The notes under the pieces are model-generated. The model was not told where the DNA came from. It did no database searches and saw only the letters and a list, made by a program, of their open reading frames with translations. DNA of 64,000 nucleotides from Photobacterium damselae (GTDB lineage Bacteria; Pseudomonadota; Gammaproteobacteria; Enterobacterales; Vibrionaceae), in contig NZ_PYOG01000018.1 of assembly GCF_003026815.1 (NCBI RefSeq), positions 1 to 64,000 on the forward strand, written 5' to 3'. The position numbers were made by a program, and so were the translations under genes. Positions 8,761-18,134 of the stretch are shown here, piece by piece (within the stretch, counting starts at the first letter, position 1; the number at the start of each line of letters is the position of its first letter).

Positions 8761-10932
8761 TTACTTCTTATCACTCTCATACGCATAGTTATAATAACCA
8801 TAACCGTATTGTCCATAGTGACTACTTGCTTTACGAACGACCGCATTAAGAATAAAGCCTTTAATCTCAATACCATTTTGTTCAAAGCGTTGTTTAGTCA
8901 CTTCAATCTCTTTAATTGCGTTCTGACCAAAGCGTCCAACAAGCAGTGTTGTACCCGCATGAGCACCAACAATTGCCGCATCGGTTACAGCAAGAATTGG
9001 TGGAGTATCAACCACAACCATATCGTAATTAGCCGATGCCCAATCTAATAACTCTTTCATGCGAGGGTGCATAAGAAGCTCTGATGGGTTTGGCGGCACA
9101 TCACCACGGCCGATATAGTCTAGGTTTTCAACACCCGGTTGTTTGATGATTTCATTAATGCTTTTCTGACCGCAAAGGAAATCGGATAGGCCCGGCTTAT
9201 GAGATACCGACATTTGGCGTTCCATTCGACCTTTACGCATATCTGCATCGATAACCAGTACACGTTGACCCGCTTTCGCGATTACTGCCGCCATATTAGC
9301 AGAGACAAAGGACTTACCAATGCCTGGACTTGGACCAGAAATCATCAGAATATTGTTCTTCGCTTCCATCATAGCAAAGTGCAAACTGGTACGAAGACTA
9401 CGCAACGCTTCAACAGAAAGATCGGCAGGGTTTGATACTGCCAATAAGGTATCTTGAACTGTCAGTTGCTTTTTGCTCTTCTGTTTTTTCTCTAATTCTG
9501 ACTGCCAATCAGACATAGGAATTGAAGCGTAAACAGGAAGACCAATCGCTTCAATCTCATCAGGGTTTTCAACCCCTTTGTGGAATGCAGCACGTAAAAG
9601 CGCAATACCAACCGCTAACATACCGCCTAGTAATGTCGCTAATACGACGATAAGCGATTTCTTAGGCTTAACCGCAATGCTCGCTGCTTGTGCTTTATCT
9701 AGAATACGAACGTTACCAACAGTACTAGCTTTAACAATACTCAGTTCTTGTACTTTGTTAAGTAGTTGCACATAAATTTGCTGGTTCACTTCCACATCAC
9801 GCATTAAACGCAGAATTTCACGTTGCGTCTTCGGTAACTTCTCAACACGCTTACTTAAACGCGCTTTCTCTGCCAATAATGTTTTACGTTTATCAAGCAG
9901 TGAAATATAAGCTGGGTGCTCTTTAGTAAAGCGTTGTGAAATATCACTTTCTTTAAACGTCAGTTCGTTAAGTTGAGCCTCTACCCCTACCATAGTATCT
10001 AGTGCCGCTTTGGCTTCTAAGTTTAAGTCCACCGACTCATTGGCTTGGCGGTAACGGTTTAACTTATCTTCTGCTGCCATTAATTGAGATTTGATATCTG
10101 GCAGATGCTGTTTTAAGAACGCTAAACTGTTTTCTGCTTCAGCAGAGTTGCGCTCTACGTTCTGAAGAAAATAGTTTTGGCTAATATCATTTAAGATAGC
10201 CGTAATATCTGCTTTATTAGGGCCGGTTAGAGATAGCTGAAGAATACCCGTTTGCTTACCACGTTCAGAAACTGCAAGATTACGCTGTAGATTCTGAATT
10301 GCATCCAAACGACTAATTTTGCTTACTGTAAAGCTATCACCATTTTGTGCATTTAAGTCAGTCACAAACAAACGGTAATCACCTTGTTCAGCTAACTCAC
10401 CCACTTTGCCCTTTAGTACTTCTTTACCTTCGCTATCAGTTAAGGTGTAAGTACCTTGTTTGGCATCATCAACAGTAAGAGTAAACGATTTTGGCTCAAC
10501 ATAATCTGGTACGATAAAGCGAGAGATATGAGCTGCAATTGATTCGCCTTGTAAACGCGCAAGACCTGCACCAATCACAGGCATGTAATCTGGTGTAACT
10601 ACCGTAGTTAAATTTAATTTATCAACGGTTTTACCTAATACCATGCGAGATTTGATAATCTCAATTTCTGTGGTCGCGGTAGAGTCAGAAGAAAACATCT
10701 CTGACATTTCGCCACCTAGCATGGCAGACATGCCCGAGCTTTTGGATTCAACTTGAATTAAGGCATCGGTTTTATAGATTGGTGTCGCTAGCATCGCATA
10801 AGCAATACCAATAACCGCAAAAATGAAGGTAATTAAAATGATATTCCAGCGGTTATCAACCAAAATACCAAACAGTTTCCCCAGATCGATTTCATCTGAG
10901 GCTTGGCTCGTGGGATTATTTGTAGCGCTCAT
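8761..10932 (-). CDS. wzc: Wzc: BY-type tyrosine autokinase and polysaccharide co-polymerase
   Basis: This 723-residue inner-membrane protein controls polymer length and export through Wza. The N-terminal Wzz-like domain has TM1 near residue 30 and TM2 near 435, with a long periplasmic coiled-coil part between. The cytoplasmic kinase has Walker A GPSPGIGKS, Walker A' VLVIDADMRKG and VVVDTPPI, and ends in a tyrosine-rich tail (HYGQYGYGYYNYAYE) that is the autophosphorylation cluster. I chose the ATG at 10932 because it gives the usual MSATNN-type cytoplasmic N-terminus and has GGA nearby. The ATG 45 bases upstream would add a hydrophobic extension encoded in repeat-adjacent DNA. Wzb is the expected phosphatase. 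Confidence 0.93.
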   Translation of the reverse strand: MSATNNPTSQASDEIDLGKLFGILVDNRWNIILITFIFAVIGIAYAMLATPIYKTDALIQVESKSSGMSAMLGGEMSEMFSSDSTATTEIEIIKSRMVLGKTVDKLNLTTVVTPDYMPVIGAGLARLQGESIAAHISRFIVPDYVEPKSFTLTVDDAKQGTYTLTDSEGKEVLKGKVGELAEQGDYRLFVTDLNAQNGDSFTVSKISRLDAIQNLQRNLAVSERGKQTGILQLSLTGPNKADITAILNDISQNYFLQNVERNSAEAENSLAFLKQHLPDIKSQLMAAEDKLNRYRQANESVDLNLEAKAALDTMVGVEAQLNELTFKESDISQRFTKEHPAYISLLDKRKTLLAEKARLSKRVEKLPKTQREILRLMRDVEVNQQIYVQLLNKVQELSIVKASTVGNVRILDKAQAASIAVKPKKSLIVVLATLLGGMLAVGIALLRAAFHKGVENPDEIEAIGLPVYASIPMSDWQSELEKKQKSKKQLTVQDTLLAVSNPADLSVEALRSLRTSLHFAMMEAKNNILMISGPSPGIGKSFVSANMAAVIAKAGQRVLVIDADMRKGRMERQMSVSHKPGLSDFLCGQKSINEIIKQPGVENLDYIGRGDVPPNPSELLMHPRMKELLDWASANYDMVVVDTPPILAVTDAAIVGAHAGTTLLVGRFGQNAIKEIEVTKQRFEQNGIEIKGFILNAVVRKASSHYGQYGYGYYNYAYESDKK

Positions 10933-10972
10933 AAGGGTCCAAAAAGTAATTAAATTTGGTATAAAACATATT

Positions 10973-11106
10973 GTCATTCCAGAAGCGAGTAGCGAACTAT
11001 CCGGAACCTCATAACAACGTACTGCAACTCTATCTATTCAAAATACGCTACAACACGCTTTAGAAGATCACCTATCTCGTTCGTTTCACTCTCTGTAGGG
11101 GATGAC
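10973..11106 (+). repeat. 130-bp dispersed inverted-repeat element, copy 1
   Basis: This is a 134-bp unit that begins GTCATTCC and ends GGGGATGAC. It is followed after 15 bases by a second copy of the same length. Each end can form its own hairpin and the middle is unique AT-rich sequence. It sits between wzc and wzb. Related copies in the opposite orientation flank pldA. The size, terminal inverted repeats and intergenic placement resemble a MITE or REP-type element. Confidence 0.85.
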
Positions 11107-11121
11107 AGATTCAAGGGCTCT

Positions 11122-11255
11122 GTCATTCCGGAAGTGAGGCACGAACTATCCGGAATCTCATAACAACGTACTGCAACTCTATATATTCAAAATACGCTAC
11201 AACACGTTTTAGAAGATCCCCTATCTCGTTCGTTTCACTCTCTGTAGGGGATGAC
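11122..11255 (+). repeat. 130-bp dispersed inverted-repeat element, copy 2
   Basis: This tandem neighbour of copy 1 has the same length and is nearly identical. Its left arm carries ATTCCGG and CCGGAAT halves that can pair. Its right arm carries CCCCTA and TAGGGG halves. No coding function is apparent; a short open frame across it is a by-product of the repeat. Confidence 0.85.
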
Positions 11256-11306
11256 AAACACAAAGGCTCTGTCATTCTAATGGCAATATCTAATAAATAT
11301 TTCAGC

Positions 11307-11747
11307 TTATAACTTCTTCGCCCAAGCTTCCGCCGCTTGATCAATCAAGGTATATGCATGATCAAAAGCTTCTTTACTTAAACGGTAAGGATCGGGAATG
11401 TCCTGCTGACCAATCCATTGACCAAATAGCATGGTTTTACCACGAGCTTCTGGAGCAATATTGGTTACCGCTTCTATATGACCCTTCTCCATCACTAAAA
11501 TAAGATCATAATCGCGTGCAAGTTCGCTAGTTAACTGCTGAGCTTGATGGCCTTCTAATGAGTAGCCATGTTCTTCGGCTACCGCAGCCGCCATTTTGTC
11601 AGCAGGTTTACCAGAAAGACCACTTTTAGCCGTGCCGACACCAGCAGAGCGTACGGTTTTGTTCGGTATTTTACTTTGTAAGATGCGTTCACCAGTTGGC
11701 GAACGACAAATGTTGCCGACACAGACAACGAGGATGTTATTAAACAT
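11307..11747 (-). CDS. wzb: Wzb: low-molecular-weight protein-tyrosine phosphatase
   Basis: This 146-residue cytoplasmic phosphatase is expected to dephosphorylate the tyrosine tail of Wzc, cycling it between active states during capsule export. The signature C-x5-R-S loop is CVGNICRS at residues 9-16, and the catalytic general-acid Asp is in the IPDPYRLS segment near residue 116. Length is normal. It lies between wza and wzc, as in E. coli, but with unusually long repeat-filled gaps on both sides. Confidence 0.93.
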   Translation of the reverse strand: MFNNILVVCVGNICRSPTGERILQSKIPNKTVRSAGVGTAKSGLSGKPADKMAAAVAEEHGYSLEGHQAQQLTSELARDYDLILVMEKGHIEAVTNIAPEARGKTMLFGQWIGQQDIPDPYRLSKEAFDHAYTLIDQAAEAWAKKL

Positions 11748-11783
11748 AAGAATACATTTAGGTAGTGAAATTGATACTAAAGT

Positions 11784-11844
11784 AGCGAGTAGCGAGTAGC
11801 GAGTAGCGAGTAGCGAGTAGCGAGTAGCGAGTAGCGAGTAGCGA
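11784..11844 (+). repeat. Heptamer array B, (AGCGAGT)8 plus AGCGA
   Basis: Eight perfect AGCGAGT units and a partial unit end 37 bases from the wzb start codon. The sequence after it (11845-11935) contains an exact inverted unit, ACTCGCT, at 11911-11917 and further CTCGC motifs, running up to the wza stop codon. The tail at 11845-11885 is clearly similar to the tail after array E. Confidence 0.92.
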
Positions 11845-11935
11845 AATTTTCAATATCGAGCATTTTATTGCAACGACTTATTTTTAATCGCTTGTTACTC
11901 GATACGAGAAACTCGCTATCTCGCAATTCGAAAAC

Positions 11936-13090
11936 TTACAACGCCCTTAAATCCGTAAAGCGGTTCACACCTTCCGTCAACTCATTAAAGCCAGAAATAG
12001 TTGGCATCAACTGACGTACAACACGGTTCCATTTAGCAATTGGCGCGGCAGTCACATACACCACATCGTAGGGTTCTAATTCGAACTCAGTACCAATCAC
12101 TAATGCTGCGGCATCTTTAATATTAAGTTGGTAAATGTTAGCAATTGACTCATCTTGATTCATATTGCCTTTGCTATCGCGATTAGCACGAATAACAAAT
12201 ACCCCAGTTGCATCAGCTTCAAGTTCATTAATGCCACCAACTGAGCTCAATGCTTCGGTTAGGCTCATACCAGCACGATCAATTTTCAACAACTGCGGCT
12301 TGTTCACTTCACCCATCACAAACACTTTTTGTGCATCATTGCGAGGAACATGAATGATATCGCCATCTTGCATTAAGCGGTTTTGAGTTAAATCACCACG
12401 TTGCATTAATGCGTACAGAGAAACGGTTTGGTCTTTACCATCGCGGGTAATAGTGACATGACGCCAATCTGCATCTTCAGCTAAGCCGCCAGCTTTATTG
12501 ACCGCATCTAATAGAGTTAGAGGAATATTAGAGATAGGTTGTTGGCCTGGATTTTTAACTTCACCAGTAACGTAAGCTTTTTGAGAGCGGAACGCAGCAA
12601 CGTTAACATCAACTTGAGGGCTTTCAATGTAAGCAGCTAAACGGCGAGCAATTTCACTGCGCACTTCCATAACGGTTTTGCCTACTACTTTTACCGAGCC
12701 AATGTATGGGTAAAAGATAGTACCATCAGCCTGAACCCAATTACCCGCTTCAGAAGCACTACGGTAAGAGCCAGCAGGAATGGTCAGTTCAGGATGATCC
12801 CAAATAGTAATATTTAAGATATCACCAGGACCAATACGATATTCATAACCTGCAATTTTAGCATCTAACGCAGGATTATTTTGAGCATTCACTTTTTTCT
12901 GACGAAATTTTGCCACATTATCCGCATACAGAGGATAAACATTCACTAAGTCAGAAATGTCCGTTTGCTGAGTGGCTGAAGTATTAATCACTTTTTTGCC
13001 ATCTACACTCAAATTTGAGCCAGGCATAGTACAACCTACCAGCATGGTCGAGGCCAATGCAGTAATGAGTAGTTTTTTTGAAAATTCCAT
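11936..13090 (-). CDS. wza: Wza: outer-membrane polysaccharide export lipoprotein
   Basis: This 384-residue lipoprotein forms the outer-membrane export channel for the polymer. From the ATG at 13090 it has a good signal peptide with lipobox LVGC near residue 20. A TTG start 57 bases upstream is possible but would put an unlikely leader in front. The polysaccharide-export domain is recognisable in [20 protein letters not shown] near residue 85, followed by SLBB-type segments ([14 protein letters not shown] and [15 protein letters not shown]). It is the first gene after the ops element, 81 bases downstream of it, so the long minus-strand operon probably begins here. Confidence 0.93.
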   Translation of the reverse strand: MEFSKKLLITALASTMLVGCTMPGSNLSVDGKKVINTSATQQTDISDLVNVYPLYADNVAKFRQKKVNAQNNPALDAKIAGYEYRIGPGDILNITIWDHPELTIPAGSYRSASEAGNWVQADGTIFYPYIGSVKVVGKTVMEVRSEIARRLAAYIESPQVDVNVAAFRSQKAYVTGEVKNPGQQPISNIPLTLLDAVNKAGGLAEDADWRHVTITRDGKDQTVSLYALMQRGDLTQNRLMQDGDIIHVPRNDAQKVFVMGEVNKPQLLKIDRAGMSLTEALSSVGGINELEADATGVFVIRANRDSKGNMNQDESIANIYQLNIKDAAALVIGTEFELEPYDVVYVTAAPIAKWNRVVRQLMPTISGFNELTEGVNRFTDLRAL

Positions 13091-13170
13091 GTTGTCGATT
13101 CGAGATGAGTAGATAGATGAAAGCGTGAAAAACGAAGAGACACGCAACTAGGTGCATTTGGAATTTAGAT

Positions 13171-13181
13171 ACGCTACCGCC
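13171..13181 (-). promoter_or_regulatory. ops element (JUMPstart core) for RfaH, upstream of wza
   Basis: Read on the minus strand the sequence is GGCGGTAGCGT, an exact match to the ops consensus GGCGGTAGCNT. It is embedded in a JUMPstart-like stretch reaching back to about 13215. In enterobacteria RfaH loads at ops on a paused polymerase and suppresses termination in long surface-polysaccharide operons. Here it would serve wza through the transferase genes. Confidence 0.88.
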
Positions 13182-13505
13182 CAGAGGTTAGATAGCGCCC
13201 CCAATGCTAGAAATGTTGGCAGGCGAAACATCCGTATTGATGTGGACAGTTCCTTTGCCATAAATTGTCGCTCAGTCATCATGTCCATTTGTATGGTTAA
13301 CCATTCCAATAGGTTAGCTGGATCACAATCACTGTAAAAATTTTGCAGGCATTCTACTTAATTCCTAAATAAAAATAAATAAAATTCTACGCTCAACTAT
13401 TCATATATATTTAGATATAAATGATCGACAACTTATTGTTTTTATAAAAACACTTCGTTGTATGAATAAAAACGGATTATGCATAGCAGCCCTTACATCA
13501 GTTTT

Positions 13506-13521
13506 TGAGATCAAGATCACA
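13506..13521 (+). promoter_or_regulatory. Candidate CRP site upstream of yjbE
   Basis: TGAGA-N6-TCACA matches nine of ten half-site bases of the CRP consensus TGTGA-N6-TCACA. A possible -10 (TATAGT, 13583-13588) follows before yjbE, but no good -35 is visible, which fits an activator-dependent promoter. The rest of the 13182-13658 gap is AT-rich and shows no gene. Confidence 0.35.
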
Positions 13522-13658
13522 ATATCAGTTTTTATATTTATCACAGCATAGAATTTCATATCCTGATTCGAACAATATTTCGTATAGTACAAATATGTGT
13601 AACTCACTAAGAGAGTTGATTTTCTGCTCTCTTTTTCCTATTTAGTAAAGGATATATC

Positions 13659-13886
13659 ATGAAAAAAACAGCTATCGTTGCTATTGCTGCACTATTTGCT
13701 TCATCTGCATTCGCTGCAACTGAAACTGCAGGTACAGCAGCAGGTACAGCAGGTGCAACAACTGCAGCCGCTGGTGCAACAACTGCAGTTGTAGTCGGTG
13801 CAGCAACAGCAGTAGCCGCAATCGCAGCCGCTTCTTCTGATTCAAATGACACTATTTCAAACACAACAGTAACTGCTAACAAGTAA
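13659..13886 (+). CDS. yjbE: YjbE/GfcA-like small secreted Ala/Thr-rich protein
   Basis: This 75-residue protein has a clear signal peptide (MKKTAIVAIAALFASSAFA). The mature part is almost entirely Ala, Thr, Gly and Val, with repeated AGT/AGATT units, and ends with an Asp/Ser/Asn-rich tail. Composition, size and position directly before yjbF-yjbG-yjbH fit YjbE/GfcA, the small first gene of the exopolysaccharide-secretion locus. AAAGGA lies 9 bases before the ATG. A frame on the opposite strand also stays open, but only because the sequence is low complexity. Its biochemical role is not known. Confidence 0.75.
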   Translation: MKKTAIVAIAALFASSAFAATETAGTAAGTAGATTAAAGATTAVVVGAATAVAAIAAASSDSNDTISNTTVTANK

Positions 13887-13944
13887 TTATTGTGGTATTT
13901 GCATAACTATTATTGTTTTTTACTCAGGCAATAATAGAATCTTT

Positions 13945-13982
13945 AACCGCACTCTCGCTAAGAAGTGCGGTTATTTTGTTTT
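13945..13982 (+). terminator. Intrinsic terminator or attenuator between yjbE and yjbF
   Basis: The stem AACCGCACT/AGTGCGGTT (9 bp, 10-base loop) is followed by ATTTTGTTTT. It lies after yjbE and 33 bases before the yjbF start, so it could make yjbE mRNA more abundant than the rest of the operon. Confidence 0.75.
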
Positions 13983-14014
13983 ATCGATTAATTTTTCTGG
14001 CAATTTGGATGCTT

Positions 14015-14716
14015 ATGAACGTTAACAAATTGGTTCTGCCTGTTGCACTACTGCTATTAAGTGGATGTAGTCAACGCGCAAATGATGCCAACGATACTGT
14101 AAAGCTGGCAATGTTTGGCACCCCAGATGTGGTAAAAACAGCCCAAGAAATTAAACAATTACCTTATGCCAGCACCTATGTTCGCATTGGTGATCATAGC
14201 CAAATTTTTATGGTTCTTGCATTAGCAGAAACCAAATATCTTCCCGCTTCACGCCAACTAACAACGAATATTGCTAATCCTTTACAATTAAAATGGATGT
14301 CGAGCGACAACGGTATGTTGGTGACAGAAAATGGCCGCATTGTAAAAACGCTAAATTTACAAGATGGCAATCTACTCTCTAGCGACAGTAAACAAACCGA
14401 TCCCCTGCTATTAGGCTTACAAAAATCCACGACGCCACTCACTTGGCAACGAACGATTAGTTGGCAACCAGGCTATCATATGGGTTATCACCTATCTTCG
14501 ACTTTTCATAATGATGGCATACAGTTAGTTGATATTAATGGCCAACAAGTGAAAGCATTACAGTTTTCAGAAACGGTTAAAGTCAAAGAGCTAGATCGCA
14601 GTTATCAAAATACTTTTTGGTTAGACCCGATTAATGGCAAGGTCATCAAAAGTCAGCAATATCCAGCTCCTAGCATGCCTCTTATCACCATGACCATTTT
14701 AAAACCTTTTGCGTAA
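14015..14716 (+). CDS. yjbF: YjbF/GfcB-like lipoprotein
   Basis: This 233-residue protein starts at the ATG at 14015. The longer frame would put its first 34 codons across the terminator hairpin. The start chosen gives a lipoprotein signal, MNVNKLVLPVALLLLSGC, with lipobox LLSGC. The remainder is a beta-rich periplasmic domain of the YjbF/GfcB type, with WQPGYHMGYHL and FWLDPINGKVIKSQQ segments. It is one of the four conserved genes of the Yjb/Gfc locus, which supports exopolysaccharide secretion. The yjbG start follows 16 bases after its stop. Confidence 0.82.
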   Translation: MNVNKLVLPVALLLLSGCSQRANDANDTVKLAMFGTPDVVKTAQEIKQLPYASTYVRIGDHSQIFMVLALAETKYLPASRQLTTNIANPLQLKWMSSDNGMLVTENGRIVKTLNLQDGNLLSSDSKQTDPLLLGLQKSTTPLTWQRTISWQPGYHMGYHLSSTFHNDGIQLVDINGQQVKALQFSETVKVKELDRSYQNTFWLDPINGKVIKSQQYPAPSMPLITMTILKPFA

Positions 14717-14732
14717 CTTAAGAGAGTCAATA

Positions 14733-15551
14733 ATGAATATCACCAAAAACCCTCTATCTTCGTTATGCAAAATAGCCGTTCTTGTTGCGCTAATTACATC
14801 AAACAATGTATTGGCAAAGACAGAGACTAGCCCTACCGATAATCCATCACAGCAAGCGGCCCTTGCAGTTGAACTGCTCACCAGTAACAGTAATACCCCC
14901 ATCACTTTGAACTATTCTTCACCAGTAAGATTAGATCACGTTATTCATGATGGTTGGCAGCAATTTACCATTCAGCATCCCAATCAGATGCCTTACTGGT
15001 TAGGTAGTGATTTGGTTGAATTGCGTTCACCAAAAAATAAAACTTATACTTTGTCGCTGCTCAACACTCTGGCGCTTGATCAAGACAACCCTTATGCATT
15101 ACGTCAAAGTGCAAAACATTTAAGTGCTTGGCTAAATCAAAATGTGGTACATCGCCGTTTATGGCAGAACCTTGATTATGACTTTGTTCGTTTAAACATT
15201 GCCAATAATCCACAGTTACAAGGATCTTACCAGCTTGTACTGCCAACAACACCGAATAAGGTATTGGTTTTAGGAGCCGTTGCCACTCCAACAGAAGTGA
15301 TGTGGCAACCGCGAATCTCAGCGGCTGAACTGCTGACTCAGGTTAATGTGATTGATGAACACAATCGTAGCCAAATTTCGGTTATTCAGCCAGATGGTCA
15401 AATAGAGACCCACTCCATCGCATATTGGAACCAAAACCATAAAGATATCGCCCCAGGTGCAACTCTCTATGTTCACTATGAGCAAGCCTTTGACCTTCAC
15501 CGAGATCTCAACCAATTTGTAATTCAATTGCTACAAAATAGGACGCTGTAA
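14733..15551 (+). CDS. yjbG: YjbG/GfcC-like periplasmic capsule-biosynthesis protein
   Basis: This 272-residue protein has an N-terminal signal peptide ending near NNVLA and the two-part periplasmic fold expected of YjbG/GfcC. I used the ATG at 14733 (AGAGAG upstream) and not the TTG 24 bases earlier. A segment near residue 180 (VLVLGAVATPTEVMW) resembles the SLBB-like loop of export proteins. Its stop overlaps the yjbH start by one base (TAATG), indicating translational coupling. Confidence 0.82.
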   Translation: MNITKNPLSSLCKIAVLVALITSNNVLAKTETSPTDNPSQQAALAVELLTSNSNTPITLNYSSPVRLDHVIHDGWQQFTIQHPNQMPYWLGSDLVELRSPKNKTYTLSLLNTLALDQDNPYALRQSAKHLSAWLNQNVVHRRLWQNLDYDFVRLNIANNPQLQGSYQLVLPTTPNKVLVLGAVATPTEVMWQPRISAAELLTQVNVIDEHNRSQISVIQPDGQIETHSIAYWNQNHKDIAPGATLYVHYEQAFDLHRDLNQFVIQLLQNRTL

Positions 15552-17764
15552 TGACACTCTCTTCCCGCTTAACTGCTGGCTCTATGATGCGTCCGGCTTT
15601 TGCTTTATCCACCATTACAGTGGCATTGCTATCTAGCTTTACCGCCCAAGCTGATAATTTTAGTTATCCAGAACTGAAACACTCACAAAGTGACTTCGGT
15701 GGTGTAGGTCTATTACAGATGCCTACTTCGCGTATGAATCCTGAAGGTGAGTTTACCTTTGGTACTACCTATAACGACGATTACCATCACTACTGGGTAT
15801 CACTTCAGCTATTTCCTTGGCTTGAAACCACCATTCGCTATACCCAAGTACAAGATATGCTCTACAGCGGCGATGAAGGGTTTAGTGGTAACACCAAATA
15901 TACCGATAAAGGGATCGACTTTAAGCTTCGTCTATTAAATGAAAGTTATTGGTTGCCTGAAGTCTCAGTTGGTGTTCGCGATTTTGGTGGTACTGGTCTA
16001 TTTGATGGTGAGTTTATTGCGGCTAACAAACAATTTGGTCCATTAGATTTCACATTAGGTATGGGTTGGAGCTACATAGGTCAGCGTGGCAATATCACCA
16101 ACCCATTTTGTAAGGTCAGTGATTCGTTCTGTCAGCGCCTTTCTGACTATAAAGGTAATGGTGGCAGTTTTGATACAGGTCGTTGGTTTAAAGGCCCAGC
16201 CTCTATTTATGGCGGTGTGGAATACCAAACCCCATTAGCACCACTGCGCCTAAAACTGGAATACGATGGCAACGACTATAGCCAAGATTTCCCAGTTACT
16301 CGCGGTGGCAAGTCTATGACACAAGCAACACCGTGGAACTTTGGCGCACATTATCAGTTAACCGATTGGGCTGATGCAAAGCTAAGTTATGAACGCGGTA
16401 ATACGCTAACACTGGGCTTGAGCTTAAATACCAACTTTAATGATCTTAAAGATAGCTGGTTAGACGAACCGGAACCCAAAGCCAATACAAGTCAAAATCC
16501 AAAGCAATTAACCAAAGAAGAGTGGAATACATTAGCTCAACAGATCGAATCGGTATCAGGTTATCAAGATCCTGCAATTTATCAGTCTGATTCGGTTATT
16601 ACCGTTGTTGCGGAGCAGAAAAAATACCGCAACCGTGATGAAGCACATCAACGTATCACAACCTTGCTAGCAAATTCTGCCCCTACTGTGGATGAATATC
16701 GAATTATTGAGACCAAAAATCGTCAGCCAGTGATTGAAAATATCTATGAGCACGATGATGTCGTGACCGTTGCTAACAATTTAGATATTCATAAAGACAT
16801 TGCCAATATTACTCAAGTGGCTACACCAGGAAAAGTGGTTGGTAAGTCTGTTGCAGATAGCCAAGAGAACTGGGATTTTGGTTTATCGCCAGTTTTACAA
16901 CAATCTTTTGGCGCCTCAGAAGGCTTCTATCTATTTAATATCGGGGTTAATGCCTCTGCTAACTACTGGTTTAATGACAACCTTCAATTAGGTGGCTCGG
17001 TTTACGTTAATATTTACGATACTTATGACAAGTTTAAATATGAAACGCCACCAGATGGTACCGATAACATTCGTGTTCGAACTTTAATTCGTCAGTATGT
17101 TAACGATAATCCCGTGTATGCAAATAACTTGCAGCTGACTTGGATGGATAAATTTGCCAATAACTGGTACGCCCAAGCTTATGGTGGTTATCTAGAAATG
17201 ATGTATGGCGGTGTTGGTGGTGAGGTGTTATATCGCCCTATGAATTCCAACTGGGCATTTGGTGCTGATCTTAACTACGTAAAACAGCGCGATCCTAATT
17301 CACAATTTGGTTTCTATACCAAAGAAGTTCAGTACGATGAACACTTAGGCCGCAATTACCGAGTTCAGACAGGTACTGCTGTCGGTAATATCACTGCTTA
17401 TTACCAGCCTCAGTGGCAATGGCTAGAAAACACTCTATTTAAAGTCAGTGCAGGTCGTTATCTGGCGGAAGATGTCGGTGTGACCATTGATTTCTCGAAG
17501 CAATTTGATAGCGGTATTATCGCCGGTGCATTTGCAACCATTACAGATATGTCAACCGAAGAGTATGGTGAAGGCAGTTATACCAAAGGTTTCTATATTT
17601 CGATTCCGTTTGATTTAATGACAGTTCGACCAAGCACAGAGCGTGCAAGTATTTCTTGGATGCCTCTAACTCGTGATGGTGGTCAAATGCTAAATCGTAA
17701 ATACTCACTTTATGGTTTAACCGATGCACGCTCACCATGGTATGAACGAGCACCATTAAATTAA
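15551..17764 (+). CDS. yjbH: YjbH/GfcD-like outer-membrane exopolysaccharide export protein
   Basis: This 737-residue protein has a signal peptide ending near TAQA and a long beta-strand-rich body with alternating aromatic residues. Early signatures such as GGVGLLQMPTSRMNPEGEF are characteristic of YjbH/GfcD. It probably forms one or two outer-membrane barrels that work with YjbF and YjbG. The stop is followed by a complex hairpin region. The locus usually belongs to a colanic-acid- or group-4-like system, and its position opposite wza suggests the two operons serve the same export route. Confidence 0.87.
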   Translation: MTLSSRLTAGSMMRPAFALSTITVALLSSFTAQADNFSYPELKHSQSDFGGVGLLQMPTSRMNPEGEFTFGTTYNDDYHHYWVSLQLFPWLETTIRYTQVQDMLYSGDEGFSGNTKYTDKGIDFKLRLLNESYWLPEVSVGVRDFGGTGLFDGEFIAANKQFGPLDFTLGMGWSYIGQRGNITNPFCKVSDSFCQRLSDYKGNGGSFDTGRWFKGPASIYGGVEYQTPLAPLRLKLEYDGNDYSQDFPVTRGGKSMTQATPWNFGAHYQLTDWADAKLSYERGNTLTLGLSLNTNFNDLKDSWLDEPEPKANTSQNPKQLTKEEWNTLAQQIESVSGYQDPAIYQSDSVITVVAEQKKYRNRDEAHQRITTLLANSAPTVDEYRIIETKNRQPVIENIYEHDDVVTVANNLDIHKDIANITQVATPGKVVGKSVADSQENWDFGLSPVLQQSFGASEGFYLFNIGVNASANYWFNDNLQLGGSVYVNIYDTYDKFKYETPPDGTDNIRVRTLIRQYVNDNPVYANNLQLTWMDKFANNWYAQAYGGYLEMMYGGVGGEVLYRPMNSNWAFGADLNYVKQRDPNSQFGFYTKEVQYDEHLGRNYRVQTGTAVGNITAYYQPQWQWLENTLFKVSAGRYLAEDVGVTIDFSKQFDSGIIAGAFATITDMSTEEYGEGSYTKGFYISIPFDLMTVRPSTERASISWMPLTRDGGQMLNRKYSLYGLTDARSPWYERAPLN

Positions 17765-17803
17765 TCATAATTTGTGCTGTATTTATGCCATAGCATTACT
17801 GAA

Positions 17804-17879
17804 AGAGTCGCTGATTGTACTCGGGGAGAGCCTAGATATATAACGTTATATATAAGTCTCGATTATCGATTGCGACTCT
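17804..17879. repeat. Nested inverted repeats with a perfect 18-bp palindrome after yjbH
   Basis: Outer arms AGAGTCGC (17804-17811) and GCGACTCT (17872-17879) enclose a perfect palindrome at 17836-17853 (core TATATAACGTTATATA). No T-run follows, so it is not a typical intrinsic terminator. The rest of the 17765-18134 gap holds another inverted pair (about 17939-17970) and an imperfect direct repeat (about 17988-18019 and 18070-18094) before ompA. Confidence 0.6.
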
Positions 17880-18134
17880 ATCGTATACTAAACACTTTGT
17901 TATTTTATTACCAATAACATACCAAATAAGCATACAGTATATCTATTCAGATTTTTCCGAGTAGATATATGCTAAACTATCGGTTTATTGAAAGTTTTCG
18001 GTAAAAAAACACAATATAATTGCGTCAATTACTCATAATCATGTATCATTGACACAATTGTGCGAGCTGTTGAAAGTTATAAGCACAATATAATAACAGT
18101 TCTATTACACACTTAGGAATATGGACAAATTACA

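Noticed and set aside
11123..11344. Open frame over the 130-bp element and the end of wzb
   Set aside because: It lies wholly in repeat sequence and overlaps wzb out of frame.
13607..13882. Ala/Val-rich frame opposite yjbE
   Set aside because: It is the reverse strand of a low-complexity gene. The plus strand has a perfect signal peptide and ribosome site, and the minus frame has neither.
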